Assembly: GCA_023437755.1 (NCBI GenBank)
Contig: JAEZFJ010000251.1
Location: forward strand, 1 to 9,339
Reading direction: 5' to 3'
Length of the DNA stretch: 9,339 nt
From: Pseudomonadota bacterium
GTDB taxonomy: Bacteria; Pseudomonadota; Alphaproteobacteria; Rhizobiales; Devosiaceae
Shown: piece by piece, positions 1 through 8,353 of the stretch
Position numbering within the stretch: position 1 is the stretch's first letter
Layout of the letters: each line of letters begins with the position of its first letter
Notes under the pieces: model-generated
What the model was told of the DNA's origin: nothing
The model's database searches: none
The model's input: the letters and a program-made list of their open reading frames with translations, nothing else
Made by a program: the position numbers and the translations under genes

Positions 1-1
1 G

Positions 2-1243
2 CTCAAGGCCAAGTCACCGGCCGAATTGCTTGTGTTTGCCGAAGAATACGAGGTCGAGAATGCCTCGACCATGCGCAAGCAGGAGCTGATGTTCGCCATC
101 CTCAAGCAGTTGGCTGAGAACGAGGTCGACATCACTGGCGAAGGTGTGGTCGAGGTTCTGCCCGATGGCTTCGGATTTCTTCGCTCGCCCGACGCCAACT
201 ATCTGCCCGGTCCGGACGACATCTATGTCAGTCCTTCGCAAATCCGCCGCTTCGGCTTGCGCACCGGCGATACCGTGGAAGGCCAGATCCGGTCTCCCAA
301 GGAAGGCGAGCGCTATTTCGCGCTGCTCAAGGTCAACACCATCAATTTCGAAGATCCCGAGGCAGTGCGCCACAAGGTCAACTTCGACAACCTGACCCCC
401 CTCTATCCCGAAGAACGCCTGCGGATGGAGCTGCCGGATCCGACGCTCAAGGACCGCTCTGCCCGCATTCTCGACCTGGTAGCACCGCTGGGCAAAGGGC
501 AGCGCGCCCTGATCGTTGCGCCTCCGCGCACTGGTAAGACGGTACTGTTGCAGAATATCGCACAGTCGATCGCGACCAACCATCCCGAGTGCTACCTGAT
601 CGTGCTGCTCATCGACGAGCGCCCTGAGGAAGTCACCGACATGCAGCGCTCGGTGAGGGGTGAGGTCATATCCTCCACCTTCGACGAACCGGCCTCGCGT
701 CACGTACAGGTGACCGAGATGGTCATTGAGAAGGCCAAGCGCCTGGTCGAGCACAAGCGGGACGTGGTGATCCTTCTCGATTCCATCACCCGTCTCGGCC
801 GGGCCTACAACACGGTGGTGCCGAGCTCGGGGAAGGTGCTGACCGGTGGTGTCGACGCCAACGCCCTGCAGCGCCCGAAGCGCTTCTTTGGCGCCGCGCG
901 CAACATTGAGGATGGCGGTTCTCTCACCATCATCTCCACCGCGCTGATCGATACCGGCTCGCGCATGGACGAAGTGATCTTTGAAGAGTTCAAGGGTACC
1001 GGCAACTCCGAGATCATCCTCGACCGCAAGGTCGCCGACAAGCGGGTCTTCCCGGCCATCGACATCACCAAGTCCGGCACCCGCAAGGAAGAGTTGCTGG
1101 TCGAGCCGGACATCCTCAAGAAGATGTACGTGCTGCGCCGCATCCTCAATCCTATGGGAACGATCGACGCCATGGAGTTCCTGATGGACAAGGTCCGGCA
1201 GACCAAGACGAACTCCGACTTCTTCGACTCGATGAACACCTGA
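2..1243 (+). CDS. rho: Transcription termination factor Rho (5' end outside window)
   Basis: Hexameric RNA-dependent ATPase/translocase that terminates transcription at untranslated, C-rich RNA. The frame is open from base 2 and reads LKAKSPAELL, typical of the Rho N-terminal helical domain, so the gene starts just upstream; about 413 residues are present and I estimate only 7-8 are missing from a roughly 421-residue protein. The internal GTG at 26 is therefore not the start. Visible in order: the cold-shock-like primary RNA-binding site with DGFGFLRSP and the downstream PDDIYVSPSQIRRF; the Walker A loop APPRTGKT (nt 518-541), with the R-T pair I associate with alphaproteobacterial Rho in place of the K-A of E. 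coli; Walker B VVILLDSITRL; the Q-loop region SSGKVLTGGVDANAL; and the R-loop region GTGNSEIILDRKV. The stop is 4 bp before mnmE, which suggests cotranscription. The family assignment is essentially certain. Confidence 0.98.
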   Translation, partial: LKAKSPAELLVFAEEYEVENASTMRKQELMFAILKQLAENEVDITGEGVVEVLPDGFGFLRSPDANYLPGPDDIYVSPSQIRRFGLRTGDTVEGQIRSPKEGERYFALLKVNTINFEDPEAVRHKVNFDNLTPLYPEERLRMELPDPTLKDRSARILDLVAPLGKGQRALIVAPPRTGKTVLLQNIAQSIATNHPECYLIVLLIDERPEEVTDMQRSVRGEVISSTFDEPASRHVQVTEMVIEKAKRLVEHKRDVVILLDSITRLGRAYNTVVPSSGKVLTGGVDANALQRPKRFFGAARNIEDGGSLTIISTALIDTGSRMDEVIFEEFKGTGNSEIILDRKVADKRVFPAIDITKSGTRKEELLVEPDILKKMYVLRRILNPMGTIDAMEFLMDKVRQTKTNSDFFDSMNT

Positions 1244-1247
1244 CGTC

Positions 1248-2537
1248 ATGCGTGACGGCGACACTATTGCAGCGCTGTCCTCGGGCGCGCTGCCCGCCGG
1301 TGTTGCCGTCATCCGTCTCTCGGGCTCAGAGGTTCCGCACCTGCTTGAGCGCCTTGCCGGCGGCGTGCCTGAGCCTCGAAAACTGGTACTCCGCCAGATC
1401 GGAGCTGAAACTGTCCTCGACCGTGGATTGGTCGCCTATTTCCCTGCTCCGCACAGTTTCACCGGAGAACATTGCGCCGAATTGCAGGTGCATGGCTCCC
1501 CCGCGGGGGTCCGTGCCATCCTCAAGCTCCTGGTCCAGCACGGGGCGCGTCTGGCCGAAGCCGGGGAGTTCACGCGGAGAGCCTTCGAGAACGGTAAGCT
1601 CGACCTCGTCACCATAGAGGGTTTGGGCGACCTGCTGGCAGCCGAAACCGAGAATCAGCGGCAACAGGCACTCGACCGGCTCGAAGGTGGTCTGACGCGG
1701 CAACTCAACTCCTGGCGGGAACAGCTGCTCGACCTGCGGGCCGAACTCGAAGCCCGGCTCGACTTCTCCGACGAAGGCGATGTCGATGAACTGCCGGAGA
1801 GCTTTTCTGCTGCAGTCGTGGCGCTCCGTCAGTCCCTGCAGGTGTCGCTGAGTGGGTTTGACCGCGGCCGGCTGCGTCGCGAAGGGGTACGCGTTGCCCT
1901 CGCCGGTGTACCAAACGCCGGAAAATCTAGTCTGATCAACGCCTTGTCCCGGTCCGATGACGCCATCGTGACCGAGGAGGCGGGGACGACGCGGGACGTG
2001 CGCGAGGTGCCGCTCGACCTCGGTGGGCAGCTGTTCATCCTGCTCGATCTCGCTGGCTTGCGCGAAACGGCCAGCAAAGCCGAGGCCGAAGGCGTGCGTC
2101 GCGCGCAAGCGGCGATCGCCAGTGCTGACCTAGTGCTCTGGTTGGTGGCGCCCGACCTGCCAGACGCCCAGGCGCCGATGACAGAAGCTCCGCTCTGGCG
2201 CATCGGCACCAAGGCCGATCTGGGCGCTGCCCCCGGGGTCAAGCTGGCGCTTTCGACTCACACCGGCACTGGTGTTGACACACTGCTCAAGGGCATTGAG
2301 GACTTTGGCGCGTCCATGGTTCGGGGAGAGCCGGTGCTCATCAGCCGGGAGCGTGATCGGCAGGCGCTGGTTGAGGCCATCAACGCGATAGACGAAGCCA
2401 CGCTCGTCCTGCGGCAGTCGGAGCTGGCAGCGGAATCGTTGCGGCGAGCGTCACACGCGCTGGAGCGGCTCCTGGGACGGCTCGATCCGGAGCGGGTTCT
2501 GGACCAACTGTTCTCGCGCTTCTGCATCGGCAAGTGA
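1248..2537 (+). CDS. mnmE: tRNA modification GTPase MnmE (TrmE)
   Basis: G protein that, with MnmG, installs aminomethyl-type groups at C5 of the wobble uridine (U34) of certain tRNAs, using a folate one-carbon donor. The protein has 429 residues, slightly short against the usual 440-455. The N-terminal folate-binding/dimerisation domain starts DTIAALSSGALPAGVAVIRL; a helical domain follows, containing DFSDEGDVDELP (about 172-183). The G domain has G1 GVPNAGKSS (220-228), K-loop/G2 EEAGTTRDV (243-251), G3 DLAGLR (267-272, usually DTAGxR) and G4 TKAD (321-324, usually NKxD). It ends in the diagnostic FCIGK, whose Cys is the conserved catalytic-type residue of the family. ATG 1248 lies 4 bp after the rho stop with no clear Shine-Dalgarno sequence, so translational coupling to rho is likely. 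The TGA stop is the first three bases of a parS-like site. Function is secure; the effect of the G3 change is unknown. Confidence 0.97.
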   Translation: MRDGDTIAALSSGALPAGVAVIRLSGSEVPHLLERLAGGVPEPRKLVLRQIGAETVLDRGLVAYFPAPHSFTGEHCAELQVHGSPAGVRAILKLLVQHGARLAEAGEFTRRAFENGKLDLVTIEGLGDLLAAETENQRQQALDRLEGGLTRQLNSWREQLLDLRAELEARLDFSDEGDVDELPESFSAAVVALRQSLQVSLSGFDRGRLRREGVRVALAGVPNAGKSSLINALSRSDDAIVTEEAGTTRDVREVPLDLGGQLFILLDLAGLRETASKAEAEGVRRAQAAIASADLVLWLVAPDLPDAQAPMTEAPLWRIGTKADLGAAPGVKLALSTHTGTGVDTLLKGIEDFGASMVRGEPVLISRERDRQALVEAINAIDEATLVLRQSELAAESLRRASHALERLLGRLDPERVLDQLFSRFCIGK

Positions 2538-2550
2538 TTCACGTGAAACA
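2535..2550 (+). other. parS-like ParB-binding site 1, overlapping the mnmE stop codon
   Basis: TGATTCACGTGAAACA matches the well-known bacterial chromosomal parS consensus TGTTTCACGTGAAACA at 15 of 16 positions; the only difference is T to A at position 3. Its first three bases are the mnmE TGA stop. The change creates GATTC (2536-2540), a GANTC site. ParB would nucleate here and slide onto neighbouring DNA as a CTP clamp. parA and parB lie 2.6-3.4 kb downstream, which supports the call. Binding itself is inferred. Confidence 0.9.
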
Positions 2551-2571
2551 CGGTCGTGAGCAGCTGCCGGT

Positions 2572-2587
2572 TGATTCACGTGAAACA
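2572..2587 (+). other. parS-like ParB-binding site 2, mnmE-mnmG intergenic
   Basis: The same 16-mer as site 1 (TGATTCACGTGAAACA, 15/16 to consensus) in the same orientation, starting 37 bp after it, about 3.5 helical turns. The roughly 80 bp gap between mnmE and mnmG holds these two sites, and I recognise no other element in it apart from the mnmG Shine-Dalgarno sequence. GATTC occurs again, at 2573-2577. ParB spreading from here could affect mnmG expression, but no promoter is obvious to me. Confidence 0.9.
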
Positions 2588-2607
2588 CTGCCCTAGAGCG
2601 GATCATC

Positions 2608-2611
2608 GGAG
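2608..2611 (+). promoter_or_regulatory. Shine-Dalgarno sequence that selects the second ATG of mnmG
   Basis: GGAG at 2608-2611 directly abuts the first in-frame ATG (2612), which leaves no spacer. It stands 6 bases before the second ATG (2618), a normal distance. This favours 2618 as the initiator. Confidence 0.65.
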
Positions 2612-2617
2612 ATGGCC

Positions 2618-4479
<1,862 letters not shown>

Positions 4480-4480
<1 letters not shown>

Positions 4481-5121
4481 TGAGCAATCTTGCTTCTATC
4501 GAACGCTATTTGCCGTTCATGTTCCGTTCAGCTTCGTTCATCGAGGCCGACCTCACAAGCTATGAGCAGCTGCTGAAGCGGTGGCAGCCGGTGCAGAATC
4601 TTGTTTCACGTGAAACTCTGAGCGCGCTTTGGGACCGGCATTTCGCCGACAGCCTGCAGCTCCTGCCGCACTTGCGGAACACGGACAGGGTCATTTTCGA
4701 CCTCGGCAGCGGGGGTGGCTTCCCGGCCTTGCCACTGGCTATCGCCTGCAAGGGCGATGGACGACGCTTCCATCTGGTTGAGCCGACGGCCCGAAAAGTC
4801 AGTTTTCTCCGCACGGTCGCACGGGAGCTCCATCTCTCCGTCACCGTTCACGGCACGCGAATCGAGCAACTTGATTCACGTGAAACACCGGACGTAATCA
4901 CCTCCCGTGGCCTGGCCTCCCTGCCGCAGCTCTGCAGCTGGATGGCCCCGATATTTGCTAGCAACACCCGCGCGCTGCTGCACAAGGGCAAGGAACATGG
5001 TGAAGAAGTGCGTGAGGCGCGTGCGCAGTGGGATTTCGATGTGTTAGAACATCGAAGCGATACCGATCCTGCGGGAGTCGTGCTGGAGATCAGCCATCTG
5101 CGGGAACGGTCCACAGCGTAA
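4480..5121 (+). CDS. rsmG: 16S rRNA (guanine-N7)-methyltransferase RsmG (GidB)
   Basis: SAM-dependent enzyme that makes m7G at G527 (E. coli numbering) of 16S rRNA in the 530 loop; its loss gives low-level streptomycin resistance in several species. The protein has 213 residues, close to the family's 205-220. The Rossmann SAM motif I is DLGSGGGFPALPLA (74-87), where the common form is DLGSGAGFPG. LWDRHFADSLQLL (50-62) and the downstream ITSRGLASLPQL (140-151) are family hallmarks. ATG 4480 shares one base with the mnmG TGA; GTG 4477 is an alternative one codon upstream, and either way translation is coupled to mnmG. Two parS-like sites are embedded in the gene and encode LVSRET (41-46) and LDSRET (131-136), so the coding sequence doubles as part of the centromere. 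VSRET in RsmG is common among bacteria that carry parS in gidB; the second copy is less familiar to me. Confidence 0.96.
4602..4617 (+). other. parS-like ParB-binding site 3, inside rsmG
   Basis: TGTTTCACGTGAAACT matches the parS consensus at 15 of 16 positions, with only the last base differing. It is the only one of the four sites with an intact left half and no GANTC motif. It lies in the coding frame and specifies VSRET (42-46) of RsmG. The internal 14-mer GTTTCACGTGAAAC is a perfect palindrome, so this is likely the strongest ParB site here by sequence alone. Confidence 0.92.
4872..4887 (+). other. parS-like ParB-binding site 4, inside rsmG
   Basis: TGATTCACGTGAAACA is identical to sites 1 and 2 over all 16 bases, although it is read as codons here (DSRET, residues 132-136 of RsmG). 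GATTC at 4873-4877 again makes a GANTC site. It lies 270 bp after site 3 and about 270 bp before the parA start. ParB bound here could influence parAB transcription, but that is inference. Confidence 0.9.
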
Positions 5122-5133
5122 CGGCAGATCCGC

Positions 5134-5138
5134 GGAGG
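5134..5138 (+). promoter_or_regulatory. Strong Shine-Dalgarno sequence for a TTG-initiated parA
   Basis: GGAGG lies in the 23 bp between the rsmG stop and TTG 5145, with a 6-base spacer. No ATG or GTG codon lies in the parA frame near the conserved N-terminus, so this site is the main reason to choose TTG 5145 as the start. Confidence 0.75.
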
Positions 5139-5144
5139 CTGGCC

Positions 5145-5945
5145 TTGGCGCCCAGAATTCTTACCTTGGCCAATCAGAAGGGCGGCGTCGGCAAGACAAC
5201 GACCGCAATCAATCTCGCGACGGCGCTCGCTGCGATTGGCGAACGCGTGCTGATCGTCGACCTCGATCCACAGGGAAACGCCTCCACCGGACTGGGTATC
5301 TCGCGCTCCGACCGGGAAGTCTCATCCTATGACCTTCTGGTGGGGGAAGCCACTGTAGCCGAGGCCGCGGTGATGACCACTGTGCCAAACGTGGCGATCG
5401 TGCCGTCCACCATGGACCTGCTCGGAGTCGAGCTGACCATCGCCGGCCAGGCTGATCGCGCTTTCAAACTGCGCAATGCCTTCAAGCAGCTTGGCGACCT
5501 GACCATTGCTGACCGTCCGGTCAGCTACATCCTGATCGACTGCCCGCCGTCGCTGAACCTGCTCACGGTGAACTCGCTGGTTGCTGCCGATGCAGTGCTG
5601 GTACCGCTGCAGTGTGAGTTCTTTGCGCTGGAGGGGCTCAGCCAGCTCCTCCAAACCATCGAGCAGATCCGCTCCACTCTCAACCCGCGCCTGTCGATCC
5701 AAGGTGTGGTGATGACCATGTTCGACAAGCGCAACAATCTGAGCGAGCAGGTGCTGCAGGACGTGCGCAGCGAAATGGGCGAGCTGGTCTACGACACCGT
5801 CATACCTCGCAACGTGCGGCTCAGCGAGGCGCCGTCTTACGGCAAGCCGGCGCTGCTTTATGATCTCAAGTGCGCCGGCAGTCAGGCCTATCTGCGGCTT
5901 GCCACCGAAGTCATCCGTCGCGAGCGCCAGCTCGCGGCTGCTTAG
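5145..5945 (+). CDS. parA: Chromosome partitioning ATPase ParA (Soj family)
   Basis: Deviant-Walker ATPase that binds nucleoid DNA nonspecifically as an ATP dimer and, stimulated by ParB bound at parS, drives segregation of the chromosomal origin region. With the TTG 5145 start it is 266 residues, beginning MAPRILTLANQ, the normal N-terminus for chromosomal ParA. The deviant Walker A motif KGGVGKTT (12-19) has both the signature and the catalytic Lys. Walker A' is VDLDPQGNAS (38-47), Walker B is YILIDCPPSLN (128-138), and VIPRNVRLSEAPSYGKP (219-235) is a family hallmark. The frame stays open upstream to GTG 5028 inside rsmG. That would add 39 Arg/Ser-rich residues that look like out-of-frame rsmG, so I reject it. 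GGAGG 6 bases before TTG supports the chosen start. parB follows after 10 bp, so the two are surely cotranscribed. Confidence 0.96.
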   Translation: MAPRILTLANQKGGVGKTTTAINLATALAAIGERVLIVDLDPQGNASTGLGISRSDREVSSYDLLVGEATVAEAAVMTTVPNVAIVPSTMDLLGVELTIAGQADRAFKLRNAFKQLGDLTIADRPVSYILIDCPPSLNLLTVNSLVAADAVLVPLQCEFFALEGLSQLLQTIEQIRSTLNPRLSIQGVVMTMFDKRNNLSEQVLQDVRSEMGELVYDTVIPRNVRLSEAPSYGKPALLYDLKCAGSQAYLRLATEVIRRERQLAAA

Positions 5946-5955
5946 GAGTTCCGCC

Positions 5956-6822
5956 ATGACCGATAGACCCAATCGCCTTGGCCGCGGCCTCGCCGCCCTG
6001 ATCGGCGACATGGCCACCGTAGAAGGCGTGCGCGTCACCGAATCCAGCGGCGTAAAGCGCCTGCCGGTCGAGCTTATCATCGCCAACCGCTCCAACCCGC
6101 GGCGCACCTTTGACAACGACCAGCTCGAAGAGCTGACGAACTCCATCCGCGAAAAGGGCGTGATGCAGCCGCTGCTGGTGCGGCCCAGCGAGGATCCGAA
6201 CGTGTTCGAGATCATCGCCGGCGAACGCCGGTGGCGTGCGGCGCAGAAGGCGGGGCTCCACGACGTACCGGTGATCGTAAGGGAAGTCGGCGACAAGGAA
6301 GCGCTTGAGCTCGCCATCATCGAGAACGTTCAGCGCGCGGACCTCAACCCGCTGGAAGAAGCCATGGGCTACAACCAGCTGATCGACCAGTTCGAGTACA
6401 CCCAGCAGGATCTGGCCCAGGTCATCGGCAAGAGCCGATCGCACGTCGCCAACACGCTGCGCCTGCTGCGCCTGCCGGAAGATGTCCGCGGCATGGTGTC
6501 GAGCGGCCAACTTACCGCCGGTCACGCGCGTACGCTGATAACCGCAGAAGACCCCGCCACTCTGGCGCGTCAGATCGTTGAGCAGGGGCTCTCCGTGCGT
6601 GATGCCGAGGCCCTCAGCCAGCAGCGTGAACCGGCGGCGCAGCGGCGCAGGCCCTCCGAGACAATGCGGGACGCGGACACGGTCGCGCTGGAGCGGCGCC
6701 TGTCGGATGCGCTCGGGCTTTCGGTATCGCTGTCTCACGGGGAACGCGGCGGACGGCTTGAGATCCGCTATCGCACCCTGGAACAGCTCGATGGTTTGTG
6801 CCTGAAACTGGCCGGTAGCTAA
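5956..6822 (+). CDS. parB: Chromosome partitioning protein ParB (Spo0J family CTPase)
   Basis: CTP-dependent clamp that loads at parS, slides along DNA, condenses the origin region and stimulates ParA. The protein has 288 residues, typical. The N-terminal tail LGRGLAALIGD (8-18) is the conserved ParA-activating segment. The N-terminal CTPase domain has GERRWRA (89-95) and ENVQRADLNPLEEA (123-136). The parS-recognition helix-turn-helix is around TQQDLAQVIGKSRSHVANTLRLLRLP (149-174). The segment 223-240 looks like a flexible linker, and residues about 240-288 are the C-terminal dimerisation domain. ATG 5956 is set by AGGAG at 5944-5948, which overlaps the parA stop, with 7 bases of spacing. The four parS-like sites upstream are its expected targets. 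The stop overlaps the convergent holA stop by 4 bp. Confidence 0.97.
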   Translation: MTDRPNRLGRGLAALIGDMATVEGVRVTESSGVKRLPVELIIANRSNPRRTFDNDQLEELTNSIREKGVMQPLLVRPSEDPNVFEIIAGERRWRAAQKAGLHDVPVIVREVGDKEALELAIIENVQRADLNPLEEAMGYNQLIDQFEYTQQDLAQVIGKSRSHVANTLRLLRLPEDVRGMVSSGQLTAGHARTLITAEDPATLARQIVEQGLSVRDAEALSQQREPAAQRRRPSETMRDADTVALERRLSDALGLSVSLSHGERGGRLEIRYRTLEQLDGLCLKLAGS

Positions 6823-7841
6823 CCGCTTGCAGCCATTGTTGCGATAGCCAGCAGCGCCCGCCGCAAGGTTGCTTCAGCCAAGGCGGGGCGGCGGCGACTT
6901 TCGGCCGTGGCGGTCAGGATCCGCTCCATGGCAGCCCCGAGGCCTCGGTCCGACCATTGGCGCAATTGCTGCTCTAGGGTTGCCGTGCGGGAGAAATGCG
7001 GCCGGGGTTTCAAACTCTCGATCACCGCACGCGGAGCTCTTCCCCCGTCCACTTCCGTCCGCCAGCGCCGCAGACTGCCGAAATGAATCATCGCCATCGC
7101 CAGCAGCCGCTGTGGGTCCACGTTGGCAGCGAGGGCCCGGTTGATCGCCAGCTCCAGTTTTTCCGCATGGCCGCCACCGGCAGCGTCGAGAATGGCGTCG
7201 ATCACCAGGGCACCATTGTCCGCGCAGAGCAGCAGCACATCGTCGCGCGTCAGGGTCTTGCTGGTTGCGGCATAGAGCGTCAGCTTGTCCAGTTCGCGGC
7301 GAGTGATCTCGCGATCATTTCCGAGGTTCTCCCGTAAGGTAGGGATGACGTCAGGATCGATGCGAATTCCTTCCTTGTTGAAGGTCTCGCGGATCAGGTT
7401 GGACAGCATCTCGTCGCTGTCGGCAAAACAGGGCAGGGCCCGCCCGAGTTTGGCTGACTCGATTAGGGCGCGAAGGGGGTCGCGAGGCGGCAAATTGCCG
7501 GCTTCCACGATGATGGCGGTGTCGCCAGGATCATCCCTTAGTTCGGTGAGCGGCATGACCAACGACTTGCCGCCACCGCGCACCCGCACGATTCGCTTGC
7601 CGCCGAACAGCGAAACCGTCTTGGCCTCGACGGCGAGCAGCGATGGGTCGGCGTCGATCTCGCTTGAATCCAGCGTAACGAGGCTCACGCCTTCAGGGTC
7701 GTCCCCACCCAACTGCCGGATCAGGCGCTGTGCCGTTTCACGGACCAGGCCGCCGTCGGGGCCATAAGCGAGGAAGATGCCCGCCTGGATGTCCGGGCGC
7801 GCCAGAAACCGCGCAACTTCGTGCGCCTTGAGTGCCGTCAT
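6819..7841 (-). CDS. holA: DNA polymerase III delta subunit HolA
   Basis: Clamp-loader subunit that opens the beta sliding clamp during DNA replication. The protein has 340 residues, the usual length. I recognise it from the overall alphaproteobacterial HolA pattern: LKAHEVARFLARPD near the N-terminus; the degenerate P-loop region FLAYGPDGGLVRE (23-35), which lacks a Walker lysine as expected for delta; LRENLGNDREITRRELDKL in the middle domain; and a C-terminal collar-like helical region with LLAMAMIHFGSLRRW. Position after leuS and lptE matches the conserved leuS-lptE-holA operon of proteobacteria. ATG 7841 overlaps the lptE stop in TGATG, with no strong Shine-Dalgarno sequence, so translation is probably coupled. 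Its stop overlaps that of parB. Sequence motifs are weaker than for the other genes, but context makes the call firm. Confidence 0.92.
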   Translation of the reverse strand: MTALKAHEVARFLARPDIQAGIFLAYGPDGGLVRETAQRLIRQLGGDDPEGVSLVTLDSSEIDADPSLLAVEAKTVSLFGGKRIVRVRGGGKSLVMPLTELRDDPGDTAIIVEAGNLPPRDPLRALIESAKLGRALPCFADSDEMLSNLIRETFNKEGIRIDPDVIPTLRENLGNDREITRRELDKLTLYAATSKTLTRDDVLLLCADNGALVIDAILDAAGGGHAEKLELAINRALAANVDPQRLLAMAMIHFGSLRRWRTEVDGGRAPRAVIESLKPRPHFSRTATLEQQLRQWSDRGLGAAMERILTATAESRRRPALAEATLRRALLAIATMAASG

Positions 7842-8353
7842 CAGCGGCTGAGATCGGCCAGCAGGGCAAGCCGCAGCGACTCGGCGGCCGCCTTCGCGGC
7901 GCGCTCCGCCGCCTCGTCTGCGGCTGCGTTGGTGGCCAGCACCTGGTTGGTGGAGACGTAATCCGCCGTGGCTACGCGGGTGAAGGTCAAAGGCCTGGCG
8001 CCGCCCGGACGGATGATGGTGAGGTTCGCGGTGACCGTCACGCGCCGCGAGTCATTCATCAGGGTGCCGGTTGTGTTCGCCAGCGTAGGATCGGTCGCCA
8101 CGCTGACGACGGTGACCATGGCCTTGGGTGCATCGGGCGCTTCCGACGAGCCGAGGCGCAAACGCAGCTCCTGGTAGATGATCTGTTCCAGCCGGCCCGT
8201 CGGCTCCGCGTAGTTCAGGGCAAGCGTCTGTTGACCGGCCATAGCCCCGGCACCGCCATAGACGGGGGAGAAGCTGCAGCCGGCAAGCGGCACGGCCACG
8301 GCCACCAGCACCGCAGCCAGGGAAAAGGAGCGAAACCCGCTAGACCACCACAT
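7841..8353 (-). CDS. lptE: LPS-assembly lipoprotein LptE
   Basis: Outer-membrane lipoprotein that plugs and assembles the LptD barrel, which inserts lipopolysaccharide into the outer leaflet. The protein has 170 residues: a short n-region with R8, a hydrophobic stretch SLAAVLVAVAVP (11-22), and lipobox LAGC with the acylated Cys at 26, so the mature protein is about 145 residues. The mature part has FSPVYGG just after the Cys and IIYQELRLRLG, both typical of alphaproteobacterial LptE, and an Ala-rich C-terminus (AADEAAERAAKAAAESLRLALLADLSR region). LptE diverges quickly, so gene order (leuS-lptE-holA) carries much of the weight. ATG 8353 overlaps the last 14 bp of leuS, with AGGA 6 bases upstream. 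The presence of LptE implies an LPS-bearing outer membrane. Confidence 0.9.
   Translation of the reverse strand: MWWSSGFRSFSLAAVLVAVAVPLAGCSFSPVYGGAGAMAGQQTLALNYAEPTGRLEQIIYQELRLRLGSSEAPDAPKAMVTVVSVATDPTLANTTGTLMNDSRRVTVTANLTIIRPGGARPLTFTRVATADYVSTNQVLATNAAADEAAERAAKAAAESLRLALLADLSR

Noticed and set aside
14..1312. Long open frame on the minus strand across rho (432 codons)
   Set aside because: It is antisense to a certain rho gene, has no recognisable domain, and long antisense frames are expected in GC-rich coding DNA with strong third-position bias.
1326..2108. Minus-strand open frame across mnmE (260 codons)
   Set aside because: It is antisense to a secure mnmE and has no motif or ribosome-binding context that I can defend.
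5028..5144. 39-residue N-terminal extension of ParA from GTG 5028
   Set aside because: It lies within rsmG in another frame, does not resemble ParA N-termini, and the GGAGG-TTG pair at 5134-5147 gives a better start.
5322..6320. Long minus-strand open frame across parA and parB (332 codons)
   Set aside because: A Ser/Arg-rich, low-complexity translation typical of a shadow frame. parA and parB on the plus strand have intact motifs.
5911..6738. Minus-strand open frame across parB (275 codons)
   Set aside because: A shadow of parB with no recognisable family.
6731..6746. TGTCTCACGGGGAACG inside parB as a fifth parS site
   Set aside because: Four mismatches to the consensus, with the central CACGTG core broken. 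Likely chance.
7734..7749. GTTTCACGG inside holA as a parS half-site
   Set aside because: Only the left half matches; the right half has about seven mismatches, so there is no palindrome.
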